Shown: positions 16,349 to 26,360, counted from the first letter of the stretch. The stretch: DNA of 64,000 bases from JAXLVB01 sp046329195 (GCA_046329195.1 JAXLVB010000002.1:620001-684000); one strand, 5' to 3'. Notes: generated by a model from the letters alone, not told the origin. Program-made: numbers and translations.

Positions 16349-19327
16349 ATGAAAATCAAAATTTTCCTTTTTTTGTTAATAGGTAGTATCCATGTCATGG
16401 CACAGCCTATCCATCCCAAGTATTATCAAAATACCCTAAAATGGCGAATGATTGGGCCTCATCGAGGAGGTCGCACCGTTGGAGCGGTGGGCGTTCCGCA
16501 ACAACCCAACGTTTTTTATATTGGGGTGAACAATGGTGGCGTCTGGAAAACAACCGATTATGGCCGAACTTGGACTCCAATTTTTGATGACCAATCCACT
16601 GGTTCTGTTGGTGATGTAGTTGTATCGCCTTCTAATCCGAACGTCATCTATGTTGGTTCGGGCGAAGGAATCCAACGCCCCGATTTATCAGTAGGTAATG
16701 GTATTTACAAATCTACCGATGCTGGAAAAACATGGATAAACACGGGCCTCCGTGATGGACAACAAGTAGGAGGCTTAGCCATTGACCCTACCAACGAAAA
16801 CCGAGTATTTGCCGCTGTGTTGGGGCATCCGTATGGCCCTAATAAAGAGCGAGGTGTTTTCAGAACTATAGATGGTGGCAAAACCTGGGAAAAGGTACTG
16901 TACAAAGACGAAAACACAGGAGCTATTCAAGTAACCATTGACCCAAAAAATCCCTCGGTCATTTATGCGGGATTATGGGCTTCCCGGCAAGGCCCTTGGG
17001 AAAATGGGGCTTGGCAGGGACCAGAAAGCGGTCTCTATAAATCAACTGACGGTGGCACTACTTGGCATAAACTCACCAAAGGCTTACCTACCTTTGAGCA
17101 AGGACTTGGTCGAATCGGCTTTTGTATTGCCCCCAGTAGCCCTAATCGGATGTATGCCACCGTAGATGCCCCCGAGGCTGGAGGCGTGTTTCGCTCTGGC
17201 GATGCGGGTGAAACGTGGGAACGAGTTAGCCAAGACCCTCGAATCTGGGGCAGGGGGAGCGACTTTGCCGAAGTGAAAGTGCATCCCAATAATCCTGACC
17301 TCGTTTTCAGTGCCGATGTGGACACTTGGAAGTCGGAAGACGGTGGTAAAACGTGGACGGCCTTCAGAGGTGCCCCCGGTGGTGATGATTATCATCGCCT
17401 CTGGATTAACCCTAACAACCCAGACATCATGCTTTTGGCTGGCGACCAAGGCGGCATCGTGACGGTCAATGGAGGCAAAACTTTTTCTTCATGGTATAAC
17501 CAACCTACGGCTCAGTTTTATCATGTCAGCACAGACAATGCCTTTCCTTACAATGTATATGGCGGACAACAAGAAAGTGGTTCCGTAGGGATTTCGTCCA
17601 GAGGCAACGATGGTCAAATTACCTTCAGAGACTGGCACCCAGTGGGCGTGGAGGAATACGGTTATGTAGCTGCCGACCCATTGGACCCCAACATTATTTA
17701 TGGAGGTAAAATTACCAGATACGACAAACGAACGGGGCAAACCCAAAACATTGCTCCCGAAGCGGTGCGTTCTGGAAAATACCGTTTTATCCGTACAGCG
17801 CCCGTTTTGTTTTCGCCTGTAGATAAAAAAACGCTATTTTTTGCTGGCAATGTTTTGTTCAAAACTCAAAATGGAGGTAATTCTTGGCAGGTCATCAGTC
17901 CAGACCTTACTCGAGAAGTGTACGACGATATTCCAGAAAGCATAGGCGTATATAAAACTGATGCCCTCAAAAAAATGCCACGCCGGGGAGTTATTTATTC
18001 AATAGCCCCTTCGCCAAAGGATATCAACACGATTTGGGCTGGCACCGATGATGGCCTGATTCACGTAACCAGAGATGGTGGCAAAACGTGGAAAAATTGT
18101 ACGCCCCCCCAATTGACACCCTGGAGCAAAGTTTCGCAGCTGGATGCCAGCCCCTACGATGCCAATACGGTTTATGCAGCCATTAACCGAATTCGCTTAG
18201 ACGACATGAAGCCGCATATCTTGAAAACTAACGATGGCGGCAAAACCTGGAAAGAAATAGTGAACGGACTCCCCGAAAGCCCTATCAACACAGTGCGAGA
18301 AGACCCCGTCCAAAAAGGCTTGTTGTTGGCTGGTTCAGAAACGGAAGCTTTCGTATCGTTTGATGATGGTGAACAATGGCAAAGCCTCCGGCTAAACATG
18401 CCTGCTACCTCCATCCGAGATTTAGTCATCAAAGATGACGATGTCGTTGTGGGTACACATGGTCGGAGCTTTTGGATTTTAGATAACATTACTTCGCTAC
18501 GGCAGTTGGCTGCAACCAAAACTAAAGCCAATGTGATGCTGTATAAACCTCAACTCACCTATCGAGTTCGCTGGAGCATGTACACCGATACCCCCTTGCC
18601 ACAAGAGGAACCCGCTGGTCAAAACCCACCAGACGGTGCTATGCTTGAATATTATCTTGACCAAGATGCTACTTCGCCTGTTACTTTAGAAATTAAGGAT
18701 GCAACAGGGAGGGTCATCCGCTCGTTCTCAAGTACGGATAAACCTTACGAACTACCCAACTTGAATATTCCACACTATTGGATTCGTCCTCAGCAACTCT
18801 TGTCTGGCAAAGCTGGCTCTCATCGATTTATGTGGGATTTGCACTACACGCCTCTCCCACTTCCGCCAAGCTATCCGATTTCGGCCATTTACCAAAACAC
18901 CGCCCCTGATGCCACTTCGCCATGGGTGCTTCCGGGCAACTATACCGTTTGCCTTACCGTCAATGGCACTACCTACACGCAACCCCTTACTGTCAAAATG
19001 GATCCTCGTATCAAAACCACTGCCTCTGACCTGAAAATCCAACACGATCTGTCATTGGCTTGTTATGAAAGTCAGAAGCAAGCGTCGGCTTTATTAGCTG
19101 GTATTAAAGAACTGAGAACTCGAATCAGAATGACCGAAGAAGCTTCAAAAAATCTTGATAATCTCGAAAAAGATTTGAAAAAAACAGAAAATGGCTTTGC
19201 AAGTGTTCACAATATCCTTCAAGATGCTGACAATAAACCAACTACGCAAGCCATTGCTGCTGCAAATGATTTGTTATCAAAGTTCAAACGGTTAGTCACG
19301 GAAGCAGAAAAATTTGTAAAAAAATAA
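16349..19327 (+). CDS. Exported BNR/sortilin-like beta-propeller protein
   Basis: 992 residues with a signal peptide (FLFLLIGSIHVMAQ). It carries at least nine Asp-box/BNR-like elements of the form DGGKTW, DAGKTW, NGGNSW between about residues 70 and 630, typical of the VPS10/sortilin-type propellers often labelled glycosyl hydrolase in Bacteroidota. A later domain (about 720-860) lacks these, and the end is coiled-coil-like. No T9SS sorting domain is seen. No catalytic residues are assignable, so enzymatic activity should not be assumed; a binding role is equally likely. A hairpin terminator follows. Confidence 0.85.
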   Translation: MKIKIFLFLLIGSIHVMAQPIHPKYYQNTLKWRMIGPHRGGRTVGAVGVPQQPNVFYIGVNNGGVWKTTDYGRTWTPIFDDQSTGSVGDVVVSPSNPNVIYVGSGEGIQRPDLSVGNGIYKSTDAGKTWINTGLRDGQQVGGLAIDPTNENRVFAAVLGHPYGPNKERGVFRTIDGGKTWEKVLYKDENTGAIQVTIDPKNPSVIYAGLWASRQGPWENGAWQGPESGLYKSTDGGTTWHKLTKGLPTFEQGLGRIGFCIAPSSPNRMYATVDAPEAGGVFRSGDAGETWERVSQDPRIWGRGSDFAEVKVHPNNPDLVFSADVDTWKSEDGGKTWTAFRGAPGGDDYHRLWINPNNPDIMLLAGDQGGIVTVNGGKTFSSWYNQPTAQFYHVSTDNAFPYNVYGGQQESGSVGISSRGNDGQITFRDWHPVGVEEYGYVAADPLDPNIIYGGKITRYDKRTGQTQNIAPEAVRSGKYRFIRTAPVLFSPVDKKTLFFAGNVLFKTQNGGNSWQVISPDLTREVYDDIPESIGVYKTDALKKMPRRGVIYSIAPSPKDINTIWAGTDDGLIHVTRDGGKTWKNCTPPQLTPWSKVSQLDASPYDANTVYAAINRIRLDDMKPHILKTNDGGKTWKEIVNGLPESPINTVREDPVQKGLLLAGSETEAFVSFDDGEQWQSLRLNMPATSIRDLVIKDDDVVVGTHGRSFWILDNITSLRQLAATKTKANVMLYKPQLTYRVRWSMYTDTPLPQEEPAGQNPPDGAMLEYYLDQDATSPVTLEIKDATGRVIRSFSSTDKPYELPNLNIPHYWIRPQQLLSGKAGSHRFMWDLHYTPLPLPPSYPISAIYQNTAPDATSPWVLPGNYTVCLTVNGTTYTQPLTVKMDPRIKTTASDLKIQHDLSLACYESQKQASALLAGIKELRTRIRMTEEASKNLDNLEKDLKKTENGFASVHNILQDADNKPTTQAIAAANDLLSKFKRLVTEAEKFVKK

Positions 19328-19361
19328 GAAACTAATTAAACCATTGGGGACTTTGAAAGTC

Positions 19362-19394
19362 AAAAGCGTCGAAACAGTAGTTTCGGCGCTTTTT
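19362..19394 (+). terminator. Terminator after the BNR protein gene
   Basis: AAAAGCG-T-CGAAAC, loop AGTA, GTTTCG-G-CGCTTTT, with a run of T. A 14-base arm containing one T-G wobble. Confidence 0.85.
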
Positions 19395-19411
19395 CATTAT
19401 TCCATCTACTC

Positions 19412-21091
19412 ATGAATCTATTTCTTTATTTGCGCAATCGTACGTTAGCAGTATTACTCATTACTGTTCTTTTTCTTCCACATTATTCACAAGGGCAATT
19501 TAAGTCCATTATCTTAGGCAGGCCTACTGACAAATCAGTCACAGCCAGCGTCTATTTTGATCAAAATGTAGAGTTTTTCATTGAATATGGTACTCAAACC
19601 GGTGTGTATTCAACCAAGACCACATTCATTCAGAATAAAGCCAAAACTCCCAATCATGTGGACATTACTGGACTTGCTGCCAATTCAAAATATTTTTATC
19701 GGCTCCAATGGCGGGCAGTAAACACAACTACTTATTCCATTACACCCGAATATTCGTTTCAAACACAACGTGCCGCTGGCACAACCTTCAAGTTTATTGT
19801 AGAAGGCGATGAGCATCTTCACGACAAAAAAGGCTCAGGTAATCTCTATAAAATTTGCCTTCAAAATCAACTTAAAGAAAATCCTGATTTTATGATTTGT
19901 ATGGGTGATATGTTTGGCGATGACCATACGCCCAACTCTACAACCAGTGCAGATATGGATTTTTACCATCGAGATCTCCTCCAATATTTGGGTACCGCTT
20001 GCCATTCGATGCCATTTTTCTTTTGCTTAGGAAACCATGAAGGTGAATTTGGGTATTACCTAAAGCAAAATCCCCCAAATAATATAGCCGTGTACGCTAC
20101 GAATTGGAGGAAGAATTACTTTGCAAATCCATTTCCAAACAGTTTCTACACGGGCAATAGCACCAAAGAAGCTTTTGGTATGGATTTGCCTGAAAATTAC
20201 TATTCCTTTACGTGGGGGGATGCCTTGTTTGTCGTAATTGATGTGTACCGACACTGTGATGCTAACGAAAAACCTCAAAACTGGGACTGGTCTTTGGGCA
20301 AAGAACAATACGATTGGTTCAAAAAAACCTTAGAAACAAGTAAGGCTAAATACAAATTTGTAATGGGGCACCATACTCGAGGCCAAGGCAGGGGCGCCAA
20401 AACAACAGCTAATGCGTTTGAATGGGGCGGAAATGGAAATAAAAACACCTATGAGTTTGACACACAGCGGCCAGGCTGGGGGCTACCCATTCATCAATTG
20501 ATGGTCAAAAATGGAGTCAACATTTTCTTTCAAGGCCATGACCATTTGTATGCCAAAGAAAGTTTGGATGGTTTAGTCTATCAGGTTTCGCCAATGGCAT
20601 GTGATTCTACCTATACCATTGGCGTACTTGCGAATGCAGACGCCTATACCGAAGTAACTTCCGAAGGTTCAGGACACTTAACGGTCACGGTTTCGCCAGA
20701 AAATATCAAAGTAGATTTTGTAAGAGCGTACCTTCCTGCTGACACCAAAGATGGTAAACACAAAAATGGTGAAATCGCCTATTCTTATACCATAGGCAGT
20801 AATGGCAATCAAAATCCTAACCCTGTCATCTTAGGAACCTCCAATGCTATTAACAAAGAGCCAGAAATCAAAGTTTATCCAAACCCCACATTGGATCAGC
20901 TAAAAATAGAATGGTTAAACACCGTCACACCCACAGAGTTAAAGGTTAATGTTTCTGACAGTAAGGGGATATTCTTGTTTCAAACCGAGTCTTCTATGAT
21001 TGATTTGAGTCAATATCCAGCTGGACAATATTTTTTGACAATAGAAACAGGCACTAAACAGATCACCAAAAAAGTGACTATTTCTCACTAA
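19412..21091 (+). CDS. Exported metallophosphatase with T9SS type A sorting domain (copy 1)
   Basis: 559 residues. Signal peptide to about residue 29, an N-terminal fibronectin-III-like domain as in purple acid phosphatases, then a calcineurin-like domain with DEH (in EGDEHLHD), GDMFGDD, GNHEGEF, GHHTRG and GHDHLY, the set of metal-binding motifs. The C-terminus (VYPNPTLDQLKIEW ... KKVTISH) is a type A sorting domain, so it should cross the outer membrane by T9SS. It is probably a surface or released phosphomonoesterase/diesterase. It is first in a close run with a paralogue 31 bases downstream. No pho-type regulatory site was identified. Confidence 0.9.
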   Translation: MNLFLYLRNRTLAVLLITVLFLPHYSQGQFKSIILGRPTDKSVTASVYFDQNVEFFIEYGTQTGVYSTKTTFIQNKAKTPNHVDITGLAANSKYFYRLQWRAVNTTTYSITPEYSFQTQRAAGTTFKFIVEGDEHLHDKKGSGNLYKICLQNQLKENPDFMICMGDMFGDDHTPNSTTSADMDFYHRDLLQYLGTACHSMPFFFCLGNHEGEFGYYLKQNPPNNIAVYATNWRKNYFANPFPNSFYTGNSTKEAFGMDLPENYYSFTWGDALFVVIDVYRHCDANEKPQNWDWSLGKEQYDWFKKTLETSKAKYKFVMGHHTRGQGRGAKTTANAFEWGGNGNKNTYEFDTQRPGWGLPIHQLMVKNGVNIFFQGHDHLYAKESLDGLVYQVSPMACDSTYTIGVLANADAYTEVTSEGSGHLTVTVSPENIKVDFVRAYLPADTKDGKHKNGEIAYSYTIGSNGNQNPNPVILGTSNAINKEPEIKVYPNPTLDQLKIEWLNTVTPTELKVNVSDSKGIFLFQTESSMIDLSQYPAGQYFLTIETGTKQITKKVTISH

Positions 21092-21122
21092 CCCTACCAC
21101 TACTTCTTTAAAACTCAACAGG

Positions 21123-22739
21123 ATGAGAAAATCTGTGCTACTACTTTTCCTAATTTTTCTATTTATTGGAAAAATTGGTTTTGCTCAAACCTTTACAGAA
21201 ATTTTAGGGCGCCCAACTCCAAAAGCAATAACCATGAGCATCATGTTTGACACCAACATGGATGTTTATTTTGAGTACGGTACTGCTCCCGGAAATTATA
21301 CTTTAAAAACTGACACGTACAAAACCACCGCAAATACGCCCATCGAAGTTGATTTGACGGGACTCAATGCAAATACCAAATATTATTATCGCACTCGTTA
21401 CAAAGTAAGCGGTACTACGGGTTTTTCAAATGGAGTTGAACACACCTTTCAAACTCCTCGACCTTCTGGAACAAGTTTTACTTTTGCCATTGAGGCTGAT
21501 CCACACCTCGATGAAAATACCTTGCCCGAAAGTTATACCCTCACTCTGAAAAACATTTTAGCGGCAAAACCAGATTTTTTGGTGGATTTGGGTGATGACT
21601 TTATGACAGACAAATTGGCTGTAAAAACGCAGCCAGAAATTACGGCAAGAACCGTTTGGAATCGTTCGTTTTTTAATGAAACCTGTCATTCGGTGCCGCT
21701 GTACCTAGCACTTGGTAATCACGAGGGCGAAGCTGGTTTTATGCTCAACAATACAGCAAACAATGTTCCTGTTATGGGAGCGAATACTCGTAAGTTATAT
21801 TACCCCAACCCAATACCCAATGAATATTACACTGGTAATGAAACAGTTGAGCCATTTGTTGGCCTGAGAGAAAACTATTATTCGTGGGAATGGGGAAATG
21901 CACTTTTTGTTGTACTTGACCCCTATTGGTACACTCAAAAGAAAGGTGACTGGGGCTGGTCCTTAGGAAAAACACAATACGATTGGTTCAAGAAAGTGCT
22001 TTCAACAAGTAAATCAAAATTCAAATTTGTGTTTTGCCATCAATTAGTGGGTTCAAACGATACTGACGGCCGGGGTGGAAGTGAAGTGGCTCATCTCTTT
22101 GAACAAGGAGGCAGCAATTTAGATGGAAGTTATGGGTTTGATACCAATCGGCCAGGCTGGGGTAAGCCACTTAATGCACTCATGAAAGAGAATAACGTGA
22201 CCATCTTTTTTCATGGTCACGACCATTTTTATGGAAAACAGGAAAAATTTGGATTAATATTTCAAGAAGTTCCTCAGCCTTCAGCCAAAAACATTACCAA
22301 TATCACTGGATTAGACTATGGCTATGTTGAAGGGGTTTTGATGCCAAACCGAGGGTATTTAAGGGTAACAGTTGGAAATGATGATGTTAAAGTAGAATAC
22401 ATTAAAACCTATTTGCCAACTGAAGAAAAAAATGGATTGAAAAATGGAGATGTAGCTCACAGTTACACTGTAACCCAAAACACGGTGACTGGTTTACCGC
22501 AAATTACTGAAAAAGAAATGGTTAACGTTTTCCCGAATGCAGCAAAAGATTTGGTCCGTGTGGAGTTTGCTGAACCTACTACCTCTTTTCAGATTGTTGT
22601 TGCAGATATGACGGGTAAAATTATCTTTGAAACAAGTAAAAACGAATTGGATGTGAGTCACCTACCTAACGGTACCTATCTCCTTAACGTACAAACTCCA
22701 AAATACCAATTCAACAAAAAATTAATTGTTGTGCATTAA
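21123..22739 (+). CDS. Exported metallophosphatase with T9SS type A sorting domain (copy 2)
   Basis: 538 residues, clearly paralogous to the gene just upstream (shared layout and phrases such as SLGKTQYDWFKK and FDTNRPGWGKP). Signal peptide, fibronectin-III-like domain, phosphatase motifs DPH, GDDFMTD, GNHEGEA, CHQ and HGHDHFYG, then a sorting domain (NVFPNAAKDLVRVEF ... KLIVVH). The GHH of copy 1 is CHQ here, still offering a His ligand, so the site looks intact. The tandem arrangement points to local duplication followed by divergence, perhaps in substrate range. The YHYH gene starts 9 bases after its stop. Confidence 0.9.
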   Translation: MRKSVLLLFLIFLFIGKIGFAQTFTEILGRPTPKAITMSIMFDTNMDVYFEYGTAPGNYTLKTDTYKTTANTPIEVDLTGLNANTKYYYRTRYKVSGTTGFSNGVEHTFQTPRPSGTSFTFAIEADPHLDENTLPESYTLTLKNILAAKPDFLVDLGDDFMTDKLAVKTQPEITARTVWNRSFFNETCHSVPLYLALGNHEGEAGFMLNNTANNVPVMGANTRKLYYPNPIPNEYYTGNETVEPFVGLRENYYSWEWGNALFVVLDPYWYTQKKGDWGWSLGKTQYDWFKKVLSTSKSKFKFVFCHQLVGSNDTDGRGGSEVAHLFEQGGSNLDGSYGFDTNRPGWGKPLNALMKENNVTIFFHGHDHFYGKQEKFGLIFQEVPQPSAKNITNITGLDYGYVEGVLMPNRGYLRVTVGNDDVKVEYIKTYLPTEEKNGLKNGDVAHSYTVTQNTVTGLPQITEKEMVNVFPNAAKDLVRVEFAEPTTSFQIVVADMTGKIIFETSKNELDVSHLPNGTYLLNVQTPKYQFNKKLIVVH

Positions 22740-22748
22740 TCAATTCAA

Positions 22749-24080
22749 ATGATGAAAAAATATATTTTTTGGTTGAGTATAGTACTGTTTTGGCACTCGG
22801 CTTGGTCTCATCCAGGAGAGCATGGCAATCACCATGAAATTACCTTTAAGATTAAAAATAAATCTGTTCGAGGGAATTTTTTAATGAGTAGAAATGATAG
22901 TGTTTTTATTCAACAAGCAAACGGGAACATCATTTCAGCCCCACTTTCGGATTTTTCTTTTGAATCAAGGACAAATTTGACGAACAAAATTGCTCACCTC
23001 AAACAAATTAATTCATTACAAAAACCATCGGAACCAACTTCTCGCTTCCCTATCACTACTGGTTTGATTCTTCTATTAGCCATATGTGGTTTGGTAATTG
23101 TTTGTTGGTTACGGTTTTCTCTGATCAAACCGATTATTCTGGGCTCTTCTACCTTGTTAATAGTGGTGATAGCTTGTAAAAAGGATGAAGTAAGTACCAA
23201 TTCCTCCACATCTTTAGGTTTGGCAAAAACTGACCCGCTCTTTTTACAAACTATTTTTTCACCATTCAAGGACCTTGTTAAAACACGAAATGATAATACC
23301 TATTTTTATATTGAGTCCAATGGATTGCCCTCTCACAATATGATGGTAGGTATCACAAGCTGGCAACAACAAGTACCTCTACCTCAAGACTATACGGGTA
23401 CCAACGCTTGGGCTATTCCACTCCAACCCGAGTTTGCAACTAGCCCAATAAGTCTTAAAACAAATTTGATGAAAGGCGCAGTTGCTATTGCCCCAAATGG
23501 CGTTCCAATTTTTAATCCACTTAATAATCGAGGAGAAGATGCCTTTGCTATTGGAGAATTGGATAATTGGGGTGGGCATTGTGGTAGGGCTGATGATTAC
23601 CATTATCATATTGCCCCATTGCATTTTGAAACAACAGCGGGTAATAATCCGATAGCTATTGCGCTGGATGGATTTCCAGTGTATGGAACAAAAGAGCCTG
23701 ATGGAAGCACGGTTCAAGCACTTGATGAATATCATGGTCATACTTACAAAGGAGGGTATCACTATCATGCCAGTTCAACATATCCTTATTTCATTGCGGC
23801 CATGCGAGGCAAAGTAACACTTGACCCTACGACAACTGCACCTGAAAATCAAATTATTCCACAAGCCAAGGCTACTCCAATTCGGCCTGCTGGTGAGCCA
23901 TTGAAAGGAGCAAGTATTACGGCTTTTAAAAATACAGGAGTGAATTCCTATTCCTTGGAGTATCTTCTCAATAATCAAAAAGGGTATGTGAATTACAACT
24001 ATGATAATTTGGGAAACTACACCTTTACGTTTATAACACCCGACGGAAAAACCTCTACCACCAAATATGTAAAAAAATGA
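22749..24080 (+). CDS. YHYH domain protein with an N-terminal extension and internal lipobox-like segment
   Basis: 443 residues. The YHYH domain (about 160-390) has two YHYH motifs at 284-287 and 337-340, along with His-rich phrases (GGHCGRADD, DEYHGHTYKGG). Ahead of it are a cleavable-looking signal (ending near AWS, then HPGEHGNHHE), a small soluble stretch, and two hydrophobic segments at about 97-117 and 125-142. The second ends in IVVIAC-KKDE (Cys143), exactly like the lipoprotein signal of a Bacteroidota YHYH lipoprotein. This suggests a fusion of a small membrane protein to a former lipoprotein. YHYH domain function is poorly known; the His clusters suggest metal binding (inference). 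It is co-directional with the phosphatases and the PEBP gene. Confidence 0.85.
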   Translation: MMKKYIFWLSIVLFWHSAWSHPGEHGNHHEITFKIKNKSVRGNFLMSRNDSVFIQQANGNIISAPLSDFSFESRTNLTNKIAHLKQINSLQKPSEPTSRFPITTGLILLLAICGLVIVCWLRFSLIKPIILGSSTLLIVVIACKKDEVSTNSSTSLGLAKTDPLFLQTIFSPFKDLVKTRNDNTYFYIESNGLPSHNMMVGITSWQQQVPLPQDYTGTNAWAIPLQPEFATSPISLKTNLMKGAVAIAPNGVPIFNPLNNRGEDAFAIGELDNWGGHCGRADDYHYHIAPLHFETTAGNNPIAIALDGFPVYGTKEPDGSTVQALDEYHGHTYKGGYHYHASSTYPYFIAAMRGKVTLDPTTTAPENQIIPQAKATPIRPAGEPLKGASITAFKNTGVNSYSLEYLLNNQKGYVNYNYDNLGNYTFTFITPDGKTSTTKYVKK

Positions 24081-24093
24081 TTAATAGACTCTT

Positions 24094-24615
24094 ATGCTTT
24101 TTTTGGTTACGATTTTTGGAGTGTCATGTTCCAAAGAAACAACACAAACTCCAACTAATGAAGTATTTAAAACAGAAAGCTCAGGTGTTAAAAATGGAAT
24201 CTTAGATGCCAAATATACCTGTGATGGTTCTAGTATTTCGCCGCCAATCTCTTGGGGAGCAGTACCAGTCGGGACTAAATCATTTGCCATTACGATGCAC
24301 CACATTCCACCTACGGGTGACAAGCATGTATATTATTTGCTCTATAATATTCCTGCAACTGTGACCAGTATATCTGAAAACAATACCAGCATCGGGTCAT
24401 TCGGAATCAATACGGTTAATGGAAAAAATAGTTACACACCTCCTTGCTCACAGGGCCCCGGACCAAAAGTTTATGTGATAACAGTTTATGCCCTTTCGGC
24501 ACAGCCAGTCATCAATCAAGCAGCGTCTAAAGTAACGATGGACGTTTTAACAGAGGCAATGGCCAATATAACGTTGAGTAAATCTGAACTAAGTGTCACG
24601 TATTCTCGTCCTTGA
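24094..24615 (+). CDS. YbhB/YbcL family (PEBP, Raf-kinase-inhibitor-like) lipoprotein
   Basis: 173 residues. A very short signal with lipobox FGVSC (Cys12) predicts a lipoprotein. The PEBP fold shows CDGSSISPPISWG, the ligand-site phrase TMHHIPP and YYLLYNIP, matching bacterial YbhB. Members bind phosphate-containing or small ligands; cellular role unresolved. The ATG at 24094 is the furthest upstream in frame (a stop lies at 24085-24087). It is the last gene of the run, 13 bases after the YHYH gene, and its stop codon directly abuts the convergent menD stop with no spacer. Confidence 0.9.
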   Translation: MLFLVTIFGVSCSKETTQTPTNEVFKTESSGVKNGILDAKYTCDGSSISPPISWGAVPVGTKSFAITMHHIPPTGDKHVYYLLYNIPATVTSISENNTSIGSFGINTVNGKNSYTPPCSQGPGPKVYVITVYALSAQPVINQAASKVTMDVLTEAMANITLSKSELSVTYSRP

Positions 24616-26316
24616 TTATGCTTTGAGAAACTCTTTGAAATTTTTAAAAATTTCATCGTTCGTTTGAGGATTGGTAAATACTTCTAAAATAGCAGCCGTT
24701 TCTGACACTGTTAAAAATGAATCAATCTTCGATATGTCCGACTGAGAATGTATGGTAAAATAGGCAAGATGAAACTCTTGACACAGATGTTGGGCCGTCA
24801 ACGTGTGTCTAGTTTCAAAATATGGCTCTAATTCTGGCAACTTTCCTGGTCCATCAATTAGTCTAAAAATATTTCCACCTTGGTTGTTGAAGAGAATTAT
24901 TTTTAGATTTTTAGGAAGATGAGCATGCCAAAAGGCATTTCGGTCGTAAAAGAAAGCAACATCGCCAGTCATCAAAATCACTAATTGCTCTGTGGCTATA
25001 GCAGCTCCTACCGCAGTGCTGGTACAACCATCTATTCCGCTAGTGCCTCTGTTCGCAAAAACTTGATTTCCTCTTTTCCCTACCAAATTGGCATAACGAA
25101 CTACCATGCTATTGGCAAGGTGTAAATAGGCATTAGAGGGAAGGTGTTGCGTTAATTCATAAACAACCCAAAGCTCACTAAACACCGTTTGATTTGCCAT
25201 GAACTTTTCAATCTTATTGAGTGCTTGTGCTTCTGCTTTTTGCCAATTCGTAAAATAGGACTCATCCTTACTATCATCATCTCCATTTTGAAACGACTGA
25301 AAATCAACATCTTCTAATAATTTCTTAAAGAAATAAAGTGGCTCTACTGAAAGCTGGCGAGTAAGGGTTTGAAAAGGATCTATCGTATGTTCTGAAATTT
25401 CGATGTGCCAGTGAGCAAAAGGTGGATTTTGCTTTAAAAAGTTTTTAAAATTTTTGGATAACACTGATTTCCCAAATGTAATGAGTAAATCAGGTATAAG
25501 GTCTGGGTGATTTTGCTGAAAAATTATATCGGTGTGTCGTACAAAAGAGCTACTCGTCAGATTTGATAATATTTCTCCCGTAACCGGCACTGAAAACTCT
25601 TCGGAAAGTTGATATAATATAGTTTGAAGCTCCTCATTTAACTCATATTGCCCACTGACTATCAGCACTTTATCAAATTGTTCCCATTCTGACATCAACT
25701 TTTGCCATTCAAAAGAAGGTAATGAATTTTCGATTGGGCTTTTTTCTATGGTACGAGGTTTGGAGAAAACAAATTTTTCATCAGGTTGTGGATAAAAGGG
25801 TTCACGAATCGGGACATTCAAGTGAACGGGTCCGGTAGGTTTACTAACTGCCAAATTGATGGCATGGTTCATACTTCGTTCAATAAACCATACTGCATCT
25901 GGATGAGAATAATCAGCTCCTAATTCAATGGCTTCTTTGATGTGTTTTCCAAAAATATTAGACTGGTAAATAGTTTGACCATCGTACTGATGTATCCACT
26001 CAGCTGGCCGGTCCGCAGTAAATACTAATAAGGGTATCTCTTGAAAAAATGCTTCTGTCACGGCAGGCGCAAAATTATATCCTGCTGAACCTGAAGTACA
26101 TACGATGGCGACTGGGCGTTTTTGTTGCTGTGCAATACCCATCGCAATGAATGCTGCAGCTCTTTCATCAGGAACTACTCGGCAGGTAATCTGCGGATGT
26201 CGTGCAAAGGCTAAGGTTAGTGCTGCACTACGAGACCCAGGACAAATTACTGCATCAGTAACTCCTCTTGCAGCGCAAATGGATACAATAGATAAAATAG
26301 GTTGCAAAACAGCCAT
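24616..26316 (-). CDS. menD: SEPHCHC synthase (menaquinone biosynthesis)
   Basis: 2-succinyl-5-enolpyruvyl-6-hydroxy-3-cyclohexene-1-carboxylate synthase, a thiamine-diphosphate enzyme joining isochorismate and 2-oxoglutarate. 566 residues. N-terminal Pyr domain with ICAARGVTDAVICPGSRSAALTLA and VPDERAAAFIALG-like text (AAAFIAMGIAQQ), and a C-terminal PP domain with RGTSGIDGCTSTAVGAA, LMTGDVAFFYDRN and NNQGGNIFR. No other men gene is near; it sits last in the rpsO-pnp-rpoD-menD run, after a hairpin that may terminate rpoD transcripts. Confidence 0.95.
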   Translation of the reverse strand: MAVLQPILSIVSICAARGVTDAVICPGSRSAALTLAFARHPQITCRVVPDERAAAFIAMGIAQQQKRPVAIVCTSGSAGYNFAPAVTEAFFQEIPLLVFTADRPAEWIHQYDGQTIYQSNIFGKHIKEAIELGADYSHPDAVWFIERSMNHAINLAVSKPTGPVHLNVPIREPFYPQPDEKFVFSKPRTIEKSPIENSLPSFEWQKLMSEWEQFDKVLIVSGQYELNEELQTILYQLSEEFSVPVTGEILSNLTSSSFVRHTDIIFQQNHPDLIPDLLITFGKSVLSKNFKNFLKQNPPFAHWHIEISEHTIDPFQTLTRQLSVEPLYFFKKLLEDVDFQSFQNGDDDSKDESYFTNWQKAEAQALNKIEKFMANQTVFSELWVVYELTQHLPSNAYLHLANSMVVRYANLVGKRGNQVFANRGTSGIDGCTSTAVGAAIATEQLVILMTGDVAFFYDRNAFWHAHLPKNLKIILFNNQGGNIFRLIDGPGKLPELEPYFETRHTLTAQHLCQEFHLAYFTIHSQSDISKIDSFLTVSETAAILEVFTNPQTNDEIFKNFKEFLKA

Positions 26317-26336
26317 ATCAATACGGTCTAAAATGA

Positions 26337-26360
26337 AGAAAGCCCCTTTCGAGGCTTTCT
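26337..26360 (-). terminator. Hairpin between rpoD and menD
   Basis: AGAAAGCC, 8-base loop, GGCTTTCT. On the minus strand it is followed by TCATTTT, a weak T tract, so it may attenuate rather than fully stop transcription. The menD start codon lies 20 bases further on. Confidence 0.55.
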
